Source: Cliona cf. orientalis
Taxonomy: Eukaryota; Porifera; Demospongiae; Clionaida; Clionaidae
Direction: 5' to 3'
Assembly (NCBI GenBank): GCA_963930775.1
Contig: OZ005699.1
Location: forward strand, 5,105,501-5,169,500
DNA: 64,000 nt
A program made the position numbers and the translations under genes. The notes below the pieces were generated by a model, which made no database searches, was not told the origin of the DNA, and saw nothing but the letters and a program-made list of their open reading frames with translations. Shown piece after piece: positions 10,697 to 22,543 of the stretch (its first letter is position 1; each line of letters begins with the position of its first letter).

Positions 10697-13600
10697 CTGC
10701 ACAACAACCATATTGGCTATCTGAATGACTTGGTCTTTCTCAGCTTCAGGAAATATGCCCTTACGTCCTGCACACTCAATATCAAAGCTTAGAACTCTGA
10801 GAGGTGCCAGTTTCTGCCACTCTCCTTCTGGAGGATAACTTAACACATCCTCCCAAGACACATCCAATTCAATTTGGGCCTTGGACATCAGTACACTTTT
10901 TCCTCGGTCAAATGATGAAAATCCCATGCTTGGACTTACACAGGTTGACTGTCGATGTAGATTTCGAAGTTTATACGACCCTATTTATTATTATAATAAT
11001 ACATTGTTATAAGGACAATTCCGATACTTAAAACCTGCATAATATTATTACGAGCATGGAAATACACTATTATTACGAGCATGGAAATACACCAACCTAA
11101 GAAGCTAATAATATATTATAGCAATTCAGTATTTTTTACATTACTTGTCCTCGGTGCATCTTTACACACTCTTGCGTACTTCAAGGTGACCAGTTTTTAC
11201 AGTGAACCACAAAGTCCACCAAGGTATATCTTTTATGCACCAATTTCACAAACACACCCCAGTAGCTGCATATCGTATTTACTCAAATACTAGCCGCAGC
11301 TACTATTAATTTCAGCCTTGCTAGAGTGTGGCTAATAATCGAGGGTGGCTTTTATTAATTTTGGAGCAACACCTCTTGGTGACATTAACACGATAGACTG
11401 ACTTTCGAATATTCAAGATAGATGACGGATAAATAAGCAGCAGAACCAAGCCAAGGACGTTTTCTGCATGATTTTGCCTCAAACTGATGATCGCCCATGG
11501 CTTGTGATAGTGGCCACACCCACTTAATTATATTTGCACATGCATGCGGCTCTTACTTCTTCGCAGAGCTCCATGTGCAGCTACTACTTGAGGGCGGCTA
11601 CTAATCGGGGTGCGGCTTCTATTCCAATCAATATAGTAGTTCTAATGGTGCATATTATAGTAAAAGGTCGTCATGCAACACAGTGCATACACAGTCTACA
11701 ACACACGTCGATGCCGGCGCCTCAATCACAGAGATGGAGTCTAAGACCAACTCTCGGCCTCAATAGTGACAAGTTTCAATGCTTCAATCAAAGGAGATGA
11801 ACTTGATAGCACAGTACAGCTTTCAAACTTCAGATCGGTCATGCCGCTTGCACGATGCTATATATAGCACAAGGCTAGCTTTATTTATCTATGGGATTAC
11901 GTCAACGAAAACACATAAAGTTCGGCCAGCAGTACTTGTCAGCATTGACTTTTAATCTATTCACTGGATACATGCATCAAATACTCTACATAATTACCAA
12001 TTTTCAAATCTCAGAAAGGCTCCATGGAGGCCCTATATTTTCGGGTATTTACCTCATAGATTACATCATAACTACCGCATGATGGCAGAAAGTAAATTGC
12101 TACTGGGGATGTAATGAAAAACTTAGACTACATCCCTCGTCCCTCATGAAAAGTATTACACCGCGCTACTGTACGCCGCCATAAATTCAAACTAGGACAC
12201 ATCAACAAACTACGCATGTTCCGTATACGCGTATATTGAGGCATGCGGCTTGAGCCGGTTGACCCAGACGTGACCTCCAGCTGCCATGTGCTAGACAGAA
12301 TAGGGAAATCCTCCCAAGTGCGAGCTCACCAGAAGAAAGCGAATTGAGAGAATCGCCATATCTTTCATCGATAGTCTATGATGTCTTCTACGCTAGGTTT
12401 GAATTCTGGGACCCAACAACCTTTCATGCGCGCTAAATATGTTGAAGCAGTTTCACAGCAATTTCATCATAATTACCTCATTGATTGGCCGAATCGTTTT
12501 GTTGATTGGGACTCGGGATGTAATGAGAAACTTAAGACTACATCCTGAGTCCCTCATGAAAAGTATTGCACTGCACTACTGTACGCCGCCATAATTCAAA
12601 CTAGGACACATAGACAAACTGCGCATGCTCCATATACGCGTATATTGGGGCGCGCGGCTTGAGCCAGTTGACCTGGACGTGACCTCCACTGCCATATGCT
12701 CGACTGAATAGGCAAATCCCCCCAGAGTGCGAGCTCACCAAAGAAAGCGAACTGAGAGAATCGCCATATATCATCGATGGTCCACGATCTCTTCTACGCT
12801 AGGTTCGAATTCTGGGTCCCAACACCCTGTCATGCAAGCTAAACATTTTGAAGCAGTCTTCACCCCAATTTCATCATTACTTTCGTATTAATTACCTTAT
12901 CGGTCGGCCGAATTCTTTTTTGTGGATTGGGACTCGGGACGTAATGAAAAATTTCCCTCGTCCCTCATGAAAGGTATTACACCGTGCTACTGTATGCCAC
13001 CATAATTCAAACTAAGACACGGCGACAAACTGCACATGCTCTGTATATGCATATGTTGGGGCGTGCAGCTTGAGCCGGCTGACCCGGACGTGACCTCCAC
13101 CTGCCATGTGCTTGACTGAATAGGGAAATCTCCCTCCCCCCGAATGCGAACTCGCCAAAGAAATCAAACTGAGAAAATCACCATATCATGTCATCGATGG
13201 TCCACGATGTCTTCTACGCTAGGTTCGAATTGGTCCCAACAACCTTTCATGTGCGCTAACATTTTGAAACAGTTTCATAGCAATTTCATCATCATTTCAT
13301 CATAATACCTCATCGGTCGGCCAAATCGTTTTGTTGATTGGGACTCGGGATGTCATAAAAACTTATCAGTTGGCCAATTGTTTCTTGTTGACTGGGACTC
13401 GGGATGTAATGAAAAACTTGCTACATACCTCGTCCCTCATGAAAAGTATTACACCGTGTTACTGTATGCTCCGTATTACATAATATGGGGATGCATGGCT
13501 TGAGTCCGTTGACCTGAACATGACCTTTACCTGCCATGTGCTAGACTGAAAAGGGAAATCCCACAGAGTACGAGCTCGCCAAAGAAAGTGAACTGAGAAA

Positions 13601-15814
13601 ATCACCATAGATCATCCTTAATCTCTTCTACACTAAGTTCGAATTCTGGGTCCCAACAACCTTTCATGCAAGCAAAATTCACAGCAATTTCATCATCACT
13701 TCATAGGTTTCATCATCAATTACTTCATCATAGGTTGGCCAAATTTATTTTGCTGATTGGGACTCAGGACGTAATTACTTACATGAGCATATATATATAT
13801 ATTATAGCAACCACTGCACTATAATAACGGAGAAAAAATTTTATTCCACTGAATAATACATTGGTAACTTTGCCTGCAAAAATGCTAGAATTAACCAATA
13901 AAACAGAAAAGGGGGACATTTCACTATAAAAAGGATCTGTGTACGAGGACATGAGTAAGAGGCATACTTCCGTTGAAAAATGATTACCATATGGCCGGAA
14001 TTTTTTGAGGGATCCAATTTTCGTGGAAGGTCCATCGCTTTCGCTATCTAATTTTCACAGATGGACATTCCCGAGTTGCTCCACACACAATATCCATTAG
14101 GCTATATGCCTCTAAATGCACGTGCACCGCGACTAAAATCTCGTTAGAACCGGCCAAAAAAGTTGTGAAAAACCAGGAAGTGATCGATGATCGTACCTGA
14201 ACTTAGGGGAGATCAAGAAATGGCACAAGAGTAGCATATGATCGAGGCTAGAGACATAACTTTTGTGTAGAAGCTCAACAACAATGAACTGGCATAAAGT
14301 AAACCAGTTGTTCAGATTGATCAGTCCAACAGCGATATGCACCACGATAGCCACGCCCCCTGTTATTGCTCGTGTCGACGTCACAAGAACATGTGTTTAA
14401 CATTTCGCGGATTTACTTTTCATGGATGACCCAAAACTGGATCCTTCGAAAAGTTCCTATGAAGGTTGATGTTCTGATAGTTGACATCATACAAAATTGT
14501 TCTTGTAAGGATTGATCATGGGGAAGTTGATCACATAAAAATTGATCTCGGGTGCACACACTGGTATGCATATACAGTACTGTTTAGGTGCAAATGTGCG
14601 AAGGAATTCAAATGACATTCTGCGCCCTTTCAGGAAGTTCTGGCTAGCCAGGTTCCTGTCATGCCCATTGGTGGCAATCGAATTTATTACACTCTATGGA
14701 ATCATATGGAATCCACTGTTTTAGGAGTGCATGGTCAAAGAGCTTCCTGCAGCCTCGAGTTAGCATGCTCAGAAAAGGGGATGAGTATTAAGCCAAGACT
14801 TATAATACACTTGTTTCCCGTCCCCTGATTTGTCATCAATCCATGCGGGCGGGTGGATACTTTTTATTATTGTATTAATAATATCATTATCCTGCTGCTA
14901 TTAAGTAGCTGACTTACAATTCAGTAACTTCAAACATTTATCTTGCATGCAAAGTACATGTATCTACAGATTCTGACAACACCCCCAAACTGCCTTGAAT
15001 TAAGGGGTGTGGCCAATGAAACTGCCACTGAGGATGCAGGTGCCAAAATAGCACGCAAGCAGGGGACGGGAAACAATTCTATTAATAAACAGCCTGAATG
15101 CTGAATGAACAAACCTGGACAACACTTGATCCAATTACAGCCCACTATTCCAGTATCTACCATGAATCTTACTTCAAAATCGACATTACTTTCAAATGAT
15201 GGACAGCTCATAGAACCATATTGTGGCATACTGATGTTATTCAATACCCTTCGCGTTGATGGAACAAGCTTTGGAGTTGCCACAGTAATTTTCAGGAATG
15301 GAAACAATCTGTTGAAGTGAAACCCAAGCATTGAGCATTTCCTACATAGTTCAACAGCATAAACCGCTTGAGATATCCCATCTTTGTTGGATCGCATATC
15401 ACTGAGAACAGCATCATTGAGAAGGTGACGAAGGCGATCACAGTCTACATTCGCAAACGATTCAGAAGGAGCTGGCACATAAAAATATGGCAGGAATCCA
15501 TGAATATGCGCACACACACTGTTACCTTCCATTGTGACGCCATACATTCTCACTATCGGAACGGGTCCATTCCGTGCACCAGGCATTCCTTCAACAGGAT
15601 CACCTATGTAGTGATCAATGTCAATTTGCTGGAACGTTATTTCGTCCTGAGCAGATGAAAGCTGAGGAGGATCAGGCCTACACCAACGTGAAGGACACGT
15701 TGCAGAACCTGAACGTTCCAAAGAATGAAAGGATGCCAGTTCTTCTTCAAAACTGAAGGAATCGTCGATATCATCGGTCCGAGCCCTTTTTCTAGATGGT
15801 CCCACACCGGCCAT
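10697..15814 (-). CDS. POLD1: DNA polymerase delta catalytic subunit, N-terminal exons only
   Basis: Two coding exons are clear: 15,115-15,814 and 10,697-10,902. They join in phase 1 (CCPG to KSVL) and leave an open phase-0 donor (GTGCAG|GTAACC). The start [15 protein letters not shown] gives a basic nuclear-localisation-like stretch, as in the family. [39 protein letters not shown] and [15 protein letters not shown] follow the family order. Exonuclease motif I is present as [10 protein letters not shown], with acidic residues Asp274 and Glu276. The family makes the leading/lagging-strand replicative polymerase with 3'-5' proofreading. Only about 302 residues of the usual roughly 1,100 are here. 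The exonuclease II/III and polymerase motifs were not found between 10,696 and 1. Either the gene continues past position 1 through a giant intron, or it is a broken copy. The reading frame present has no stops. Confidence 0.85.
11257..12118 (+). mobile_element. Family B element with an insertion, in POLD1 intron 1
   Basis: The left end AGTAGCTGCATA at about 11,260 and the right end TTGCTACTGGGGATGTAAT at about 12,098-12,116 match family B. The body words GCAAGGCTAGCTTTATTTAT and CTCCATGGAGGCCCTATA are present. About 360 bases at 11,280-11,635 are not found in other B copies. They begin and end with CTACTAT/CTACTAATCGGGGTG-like words, so a further small element appears inserted. The element abuts the family A array on its right. 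Confidence 0.6.
12119..13780 (+). repeat. Tandem array of about four family A units in POLD1 intron 1
   Basis: Units run about 12,128-12,519, 12,536-12,943, 12,956-13,351 and 13,420-13,777, with a short stub at 13,360-13,415. Each unit begins near ACATCCC..GTCCCTCATGAAAAG and ends near GATTGGGACTCGGGATGTAAT, so its tips are inverted ACATCCC words. Shared internal words are CATGTGCTAGACTGAATAGG, ACGCTAGGTTCGAATTCTGG and AATTTCATCAT. Successive units abut through a short AATGAAAAACTT linker. The same unit occurs as a pair at 41.31-42.13 kb (opposite orientation) and as two to three copies at 54.55-55.5 kb. Confidence 0.8.
13985..15114. other. Remainder of POLD1 intron 1
   Basis: This stretch lies between the family A array and POLD1 exon 1. 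It starts with an eroded family D end near 13,985 (ACCATATGGCCGGAATTTTT). A possible partner, ATTTCGCGGATTTACTTTTC, lies near 14,402. The rest is unremarkable AT-rich intron. The word TTGTTTCCCGTCCCCTG at about 14,810 recurs inverted at about 15,060-15,077. Confidence 0.4.
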
Positions 15815-15975
15815 GATAGCATGAGTACTTGAAAGCCCGCGCGAATATATAGGTACAAGGTTCGGTGGATTTTGCGCCACGTGTCTCGTGCAGTGCGCTT
15901 GCGCAAAAGCGCGTACACTGTCGCTATAATTACTCCGCAATAATAATTAAAATTTTATTTTTCTGCTGACATCAT

Positions 15976-16557
15976 AGAGCTCTGTAAGAGCACATACCCC
16001 GCGCGCACATTGCGCAATCTATAGATCTGCTTTTGGGTGTATAGGGAAACATGAGTACATAGAAATGGTGTTTGGTTGTATCAAGGGCTTATAGACTCCA
16101 TAAGCCTAGGCTCCCGGTGATATCAGCCAAAAAAATCACTGACTCTCTCTCTCTGCACCAAATCTAGACTAGGTTGGGGCTTTGCATTCCAGTCTGCGGA
16201 TAGCTAGCAGTCAAACATGTGCCACTAGCATCATTGACGACCTTTACCAGCACATGTTTGTTATGCGCATGGGCAGAAAGCATAAGGGCCTGAGCTGCAT
16301 GCATTGAGTAGGCACTGTCGATAGGCGTGGTTACGAAGGCTAACAAAAAGGCACTATTTGTGACGCTCGTGGACTATGTCCCTCGATTTGAAGCACGCTG
16401 AAGCCCGTTTTTCACCAAATGCGACTGATTCATTGTACTTACTAGTCGCTCAGGTGCCTAGACCTCGAGATATGGCGATTTTTGTGCTCACGACGACAAC
16501 AACGACGACAACGACACGACCGATTACTTTACCCCTTGCGCATGCGCGCGGGGTAAT
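15976..16557. mobile_element. Family C miniature element with internal extra sequence
   Basis: The left end AGAGCACATACCCCGCGCGC and the right end CATGCGCGCGGGGTAAT match family C. About 180 extra bases at about 16,035-16,215, including CTCTCTCTCT, are absent from shorter copies such as 16,949-17,328. An ACG/ACA-rich patch lies near 16,493-16,520. No coding capacity is recognised. Confidence 0.65.
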
Positions 16558-16595
16558 AAGAGTATATACTCTTGGTAAAAATAGCAGCACTCCAT

Positions 16596-16910
16596 CAGTG
16601 GCGGATCTAGGATTTCTAGAAGGGGGGGAGTAATACAGTCTTGCGCGCGAAGCGCGCGCAAAATTTTAGAAGCCACGCCCACTTCGATCGTTTTTGAGAC
16701 AAACTACCAGCCCTACCAGTCCAATCGATCTGTTTTCGAACAAATTTCTTCTAAAGTATTCTAAGGTGAGCCACAGCAGCAGTTTTCTTAGATCTATAGC
16801 CAGAAAGGGGGGTTCCATTTAGTTTATCATCAATACTTCTTAGTGTTAGATGCAGCCCAAAGGGGGGGGGGGTACACTTGCACCCCCCTTACCCCCTGGA
16901 TCCGCCACTG
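16596..16910. mobile_element. Miniature DNA transposon with CAGTGGCGGATC ends
   Basis: It begins CAGTGGCGGATCTAGG and ends TGGATCCGCCACTG, so the ends are inverted repeats. Runs of G and C lie just inside. It is flanked on both sides by TCCAT, a possible 5-base target duplication. Similar CAG-type ends are widespread in small animal DNA transposons, often assigned to hAT-like groups. The 5-base flank does not match the usual 8 bases of hAT, so the superfamily is left open. It lies between two family C copies. Confidence 0.7.
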
Positions 16911-16948
16911 TCCATGGATACAGTGCTACACAGCAAGAGAGTAGATTT

Positions 16949-17328
16949 TTACCCCGCGCAAGGGTAAAGTAATCGGTCGTGTCGTCGTTGTCGTTAGCAG
17001 AAAAATCGCCATATCTCGAGATCTAGGCACCTGAGCAACTGGTAAGCACAATGAATCAATCGCATTTGGCGAAAAAGGGGCTTCAGTGTATTTCGAATCT
17101 AGGGACATGGTCCACGAGCGTCATAAATAGTACCTGTTTGTTAGCCATCGTAACCACGCCTATCGACAGTGCCCACTCAATGCATTAGGCTTTGTGCTTT
17201 CTGCTCATGCGCATAACATGGACTGGTAAAGGTCGTCAATAATGCTAGTGGCACACGTTTGGCTGCAGGAACAAAAGCAGATCTATAGATTGCGCAATGT
17301 ACGCGTGGAGTACTATAGAGCTCTAGTT
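16949..17328. mobile_element. Family C miniature element, compact copy
   Basis: It starts TTACCCCGCGCAAGGGTAAA and ends TATAGAGCTCTAGTT, the reverse of the copies at 6,439 and 15,976. At about 380 bases it shows the basic form of the family without extra internal sequence. Confidence 0.7.
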
Positions 17329-17880
17329 GCCACTGTATCGGTTAAACTTGCATGTCTCTATATTTGATTTGACTAGTTAGGTCAATGGATGGACTATATC
17401 TACATCATCTGCAGAGTGGAAAGTTGATACCACCTTCTATCCAAAAATTTCCAATTCTTATGTTAGGCACAATAATTTGAGATGAAGATAGACACCAACT
17501 AGATACCTCTTAACTACAAAGGGTCACGGAGCTATTGACCAAAATCTAAAATATGGTTAGGCACAGAAACTTGCATGGAAATATTAGCATTAAAGAAGTG
17601 CGTGGGCGTGAGCGTGAGGATTGGCTAATTCAATTAGCGAATCGTGAGGGGGTGTGGCCGAAGAGGCCATACGAGTGCTTTTGATCGAAGGTGGGCATAA
17701 CAGCCAGGGATGATTATGCGCATGTAATTAGCAACTGGAAGTGGCCCCTGAAGAGAAGACCGGTAATTGCCCACATCAAAGCAAGATCAAATCATTCTTT
17801 CTTACCACAACAACTTAAATTACACACTAAGTAGGAAATGTAGTAAATAATGTTTGGAGGGATTGGGAACACTTGGGGAG
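17329..17880. other. Gene-free stretch
   Basis: No exon, repeat family or structural signal that I can support. The short open frames have no splice context. Confidence 0.4.
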
Positions 17881-18465
17881 ATAATTTTTATATATATATA
17901 GGCACGCAGAATGGGTCAAAACACGAGATTTGACATGAGAAAATTTTGATTGACACCTTAGAATTAAAGTTACGGCCCTTTGAAGTATCCCATAGTATAT
18001 TTGTATAGGAAGCCATGCATTTGCAATGTTTGCCCATACGGGCGCGCGGGGTACGTTGACGACCCTTTGTGTACATGGCTATTTGGATCCCTGCTTCCAT
18101 TATAATATGGCTCTACTATGCATCCAGTTTGACTGTGTGTTGGTTTTCGGACCATTTTTTTCTGCTTAGTGTGTGGTCCCCTTGAAATTATACACTAAGT
18201 AGTTACACACTAAGAAGTTTTACAACCTAAGATAAAAGAATATGTGAGCGTGTAATGTAATATGTAATTAATGTAATGTAACGTAACGTAACGCATTCAA
18301 AGCACAGGAAAAGGTATTGTACAATAATTTTTATATCAGCATATTATAGGTAGAGTGGATCAAATATAAAAATTTAATCGTCTCAGATTTTTGATTTTCA
18401 CTTTCAGTTTTGAAATACGAGGTGTAGTAGTTTCTGACCACTAAAGTATGAAGGAAATTACTACT

Positions 18466-18548
18466 GTCGAGATGGTGCAATGGTGTCTGCCAACCAGTGT
18501 CAAATGCGTGCACTGGTTCGAATCCCACCTGGGGCCAATTTTTTTCCA
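18466..18548 (+). repeat. tRNA-like sequence, possible SINE head
   Basis: The plus strand carries GATGGTGCAATGGTGT, close to a Pol III A box, and 43 bases later CACTGGTTCGAATCCCACC, with a perfect B-box core GGTTCGAATCC. A run of seven T at 18,539-18,545 could be a Pol III terminator. I could not fold a good cloverleaf: the T stem is poor and no clear anticodon arm is seen. It is therefore more like a decayed tRNA-derived SINE than a working tRNA gene. Confidence 0.45.
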
Positions 18549-21369
18549 CCTTTTTTTTTCACTGCCAGTGATGCTTGGATGGCAGTGTACATACACCAAC
18601 AAGCGATGCTTCTTAAGTTGGATCTAGACTGGGGGATGATTACATAATATACAAGCCCCAAGTCACTCTCAGATATACATTACGCATTGACATTATAGTG
18701 GGCATAGTAATCAATATTTGCAACTTGAGATTTTCTGCCTTACCACATATCTGACCTATTGTAGCACACATGCATGATAGGAAATGGTGACATACCGTTA
18801 AGCTTGATAAAATTCTTTTATCTTAGGTTATGGTTTAGCTTGTTACACACTTTACATGCTAAGTAGGAAAAAAATGGAAATAATTTGTGGGGGAACTGGG
18901 AGCACTTGGGGATGTAATTTTTATACGGGCACGCAAAATACGAGATTTGATGGTGGGGAATTTTGATTCACACCTAAGTTATGGCACTTGAAAGTATTTC
19001 CATATGTTATATAGGGGAAGCCATGTATTTGCGCGCTACGTGAGGCGCGGGCCTCGCGCGCACACAAACGTAACGACCTTTACCAAATTTGGCCGTATAG
19101 GCTGCCTGCTTGCATTGTACTAAGCATCCTGCTCAACTTTATCATGGTTTCTGGATAACTTTTTTTGTTTCTGCTTAGTGTGTGGTCTCCTTGAAAAAAA
19201 ACCAACTATTAAATGCTTGAGACTCTGGGAAGCTATTCATGACAAACAGTTCACCTGAGCACGCAGAAGGGATCGCACCTGGAAAAGTTGATGGAACAGA
19301 CTTGATACTTTAAAGAGTTCCCCATATGTATGTATGTATGTATGTATGTATGTTTAGGAAGCCATTCATTTGCAATGTTTTCCGCCCACGCGCTACGTGA
19401 GGGGCGTGGCTACGCGCGCACATCAACGTGACAACCTTTACCCGCTTTGATCAAAATTGCAGTTTAGGCTGCCTGCTTGCATTGGCTCAACTATGTGGAC
19501 TGTGTTTTCTGCTTATTGTGTCTGCTTCTTGTTACATGACGCATTAAGTAGAAAAAATTCAATGAGGAATTGGGAGTACTTAGGGACGCAATTTTTATAC
19601 GGGAATGCAGAATGGGTCAAAATACGAAATTTGATGGCGCGGAATTTTGATTCACATCTTAGAATTAAAGTTATGGCACTTTAAAATATTCCTATATTAT
19701 GTTTGTATAGGGAAGCCATGAGTTTGCAATGTTTTCCGCCCACGCGCTACGTGAGGGGCGGGGCTTCGCGCGCACATAAACGTGCAATATTGAGCCTGGT
19801 TGCTCTACTATGCATCTAGCTGATTATTTATATGGTAGTTTCTGGACAATTTTTTTTATCTGCTTAGTGTGTGGTCCCCTTGAAAGGGGATTTGGGAGCA
19901 CTTGGGGACATAACTTTTATATGAGCACACAGAATGGGTACGGACTTTTGATTCACACCTTAGAATTAAATGTTTGTATAGGAAGCCATGCATTTGCAAT
20001 ATTTGCCCATAAAAAATTACGGGTGCGTGGGGTACGTTGACGACCATTGTTTATATGGCTTGAGTTTTCTTGCATTATAAGGTTGTTCCGCCCACGCATC
20101 ACATGAATAGTTATATTCCAGTTTTTGGCCACTGTCTGCCTGCAAGCGCGGGTAAGTATTACAATTTTCTGCGTCAGTTTTTGCCAAGGTAAACAGCCTC
20201 TATGTATTGATATACAAACGAAACGATAGCTTACGTGTCTTTACAGGGCCAAGTATAGCGTTTGAAGTTACACGAACAGAGTCTGACTGACTCACGTTTC
20301 GAAAAAGCACTATACTAGTTCATTCCTTCAAAAGTTGACGCAGAAATTTGGACTTTTGCTCACATCTGGAAATGGTCGACGTTCGTTCGCGTTTCTTACA
20401 AAACATAATTATGTGAATTGTGTCCGTGCGCAATCATAAATTTTATAAATTGCGCGTCGAATACTATCCCGTATCCCTCTCCATGCATTCCACCAGCACT
20501 GTGTATAATATTATGGTGTCCGCTTGCACTTTGGTCGTTTGATTATAGGAAGCCATAAAAACCACGGGTGCGGGGGGTGCGTTGACGACCCTTTACCGAA
20601 CGTTGTTTATATTGTTCCTATGGCTCTTTACTCACATTTCCCTTAGTGTGTTCGCTTTCTTGTTTATAAGCGCATATTCGTTATTAAGCGCAGCATTATT
20701 AGACGTATTTCGCATAAGCGCATATGTGACCATTGGCCTCGATATCTGCACGCTTGCTAGCCTCCAACCTTTTCAAGATTGTCGAAATCACGATGGCTAA
20801 AGTGTTCTCAGGTTCTTTCACCTGGGCGGAATGCATCAACGTGAACGATTATGATACCGCGAACGCGCATGCGTTCTTGATTTAGGTTAGGCGCCATCTC
20901 GCTATTGGCGTATGTTTACGGGATCGACTAAGTTCACCCTGTTTGAAACGGTTACGTTGGCCGCCGCTAGTACTTGCACTCTGAACCACCCATATTAAAC
21001 AGCCATCACCAAAGAAGTCAGAGTTTAATAGAGCTAGGGAAGGTTGTGTCTGCTTGTGCCATGGCCTGAAGAAGACGTAGTAGTACAGCAGGGATGTTCA
21101 AGCCTGGAGGAGCTTGGATTGTTTCCATGTAGCAGACCTACTGCAAAGGTACATGCACTCATTAGCCTCGTACCCAGGCTCAAGAGCTGAGCCATGCAAA
21201 GCTTGGTTCTGTTGGTCGCTATAGCATGTGATCGCAACCGGCAGTAAAGCAAACCTTGAACCTGATTGGTCAGCGAAATTGAATAGCTTATACAGCTATA
21301 CAGCGATGTTGCATTCCTGCGGTAAATTTCTCATGTGACTGAGCGAGCTGTGATCTCATTGGCACTGGC

Positions 21370-21900
21370 CCAATGATTCTGCCCAAGTTCACTAGACCCT
21401 TTTCCTCCTTGGAGGAGGGGTCTGGGGACGAGACTATTCTCGAGCTCGAGCGAGCGGTGCAAGCGCCGCGCGTTTCGACAGGCCTGCTCGGCAGACCACC
21501 GTCTGGTGGTAGATTCGGCGTTCGAGCGGAGTGAGAACGTCGCCATTACATGGTGAGTTTGTGTGAGGGGTGTGGTCTACACCATAATAGCCACGGTGCT
21601 GCTTTCATCTGCGCATGCGCACTGTATATATTATTAAAACCATAGTTGACATCAGTTGCCTTTGTCCAAATTGGGTAACGGTCGTCAATCCTATGTGCGT
21701 AGCACCGCCCCTCACGTAGCGCGTGGGCGGAAACATTGCAAATGCATGGATTCGGCCAAGTTCACCAGACCCTCTTCCCTCCTTTTGAGAGTAGGGTCTG
21801 GGGACGAGACTAGCTCGAGAACGCACATGCACGGCACAATTCTGACCAATCGTGACAGCACATGTTTTAGTTAGGACACGGAAAATTGATCGTCTGATTA
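21370..21900. repeat. Rearranged repeat block related to family F
   Basis: Two copies of GACGAGACTA with a preceding GGTCTGGGGA lie at about 21,419-21,436 and 21,787-21,812. Each follows a CCAAGTTCACYAGACCCT word. Between them lies an inverted piece of family F (CGGTCTGGTGGTAGATTCG, CGAGCGGAGTGAGAACGT). The right part ends with ACGGAAAATTGATCGTCTGA, again as in family F. No coding gene is recognised. Confidence 0.5.
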
Positions 21901-22543
21901 ATATTATGTCACACTTGAGAAGTTATGCATTTGCACCCATGCGCTATGTGAGGGGCGTGGCTACGCGCGTACAGTAATTATGACGATCTTTAGGGGTTAT
22001 TTTTGAAAATGATTATTGATCGATTCACAAAAGTTCTCCATATGAAGCCATAAAAATGACGGGCGCGCGGGGTACGTTGACGACCCCTTACTATGCCAAA
22101 ATTTTTACCTTAGAATTAGTTACAGATAAAAAAGACGGGCGCGGGGTACATTGACGACCATTTACCGAATATTGCTTACATGGCTATTTGGATGTGGTCC
22201 CCTTGTTAAACATACTGCATTTGCGATGTTTTTCGCCCACGCGCATACAGTAACGTAACGACCATTACCCACTTTGGACATTGGGGCTACGCGATGATAG
22301 GTGGGCATGTCCCGGATGCGGTATGAAGTTTGAACGGCCAAGTAAGTTGATGAGGTACTGTAGGCTGGTGTGATTGAGGGGACCGTATGGGCGGACGGAA
22401 GTTTGAAGCGGATGTGGTTGTGATGACGTGTTACCCCGCCCACACAGAAAATGAGCTTGTGTCTTGTGTTTGGCCTTGAGGTGTTTGCTTCCGGTGAGCG
22501 CAATCTGGTGGTCCTTGAGTTTGGCCCCTCCCCATTGAGAATA

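Larger units (their letters stand above)
17881..22265. repeat. Diverged array of a TAGGAAGCCAT repeat, family G
   Basis: A unit containing GATTCACACCTTAGAATTAA, then TATAGGAAGCCATGCATTTG, GCCCACGCGCTACGTGAGG and CTGCTTAGTGTGTGGTCCCC occurs at least eight times: near 17.9-18.2, 18.85-19.2, 19.3-19.5, 19.6-19.9, 19.9-20.05, 20.55-20.7, 21.9-22.1 and 22.1-22.25 kb. Copies differ in length and sequence, which suggests age. A TATG microsatellite lies at 19,326-19,355 inside one unit. I see no protein-coding gene here. The CpG-rich CACGCGCTACGTGAGG core stands out in an AT-rich setting. Confidence 0.65.

Noticed and set aside
14930-15114. Continuation of the POLD1 open frame beyond CCPG
   Set aside because: It is intron sequence after a good CAG|GTTTGT donor. 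Joining to 10,902 gives the family-like CCPGKSVL.
16376-16633. Thr-rich frames such as those near 16.4, 6.7, 17.0 and 35.3 kb
   Set aside because: They recur only because family C is repeated. The Thr run is an ACG/ACA microsatellite inside the element.
18466-18548. Functional tRNA gene
   Set aside because: The B box is good but acceptor, anticodon and T stems do not pair well. Reported only as a SINE-like sequence.
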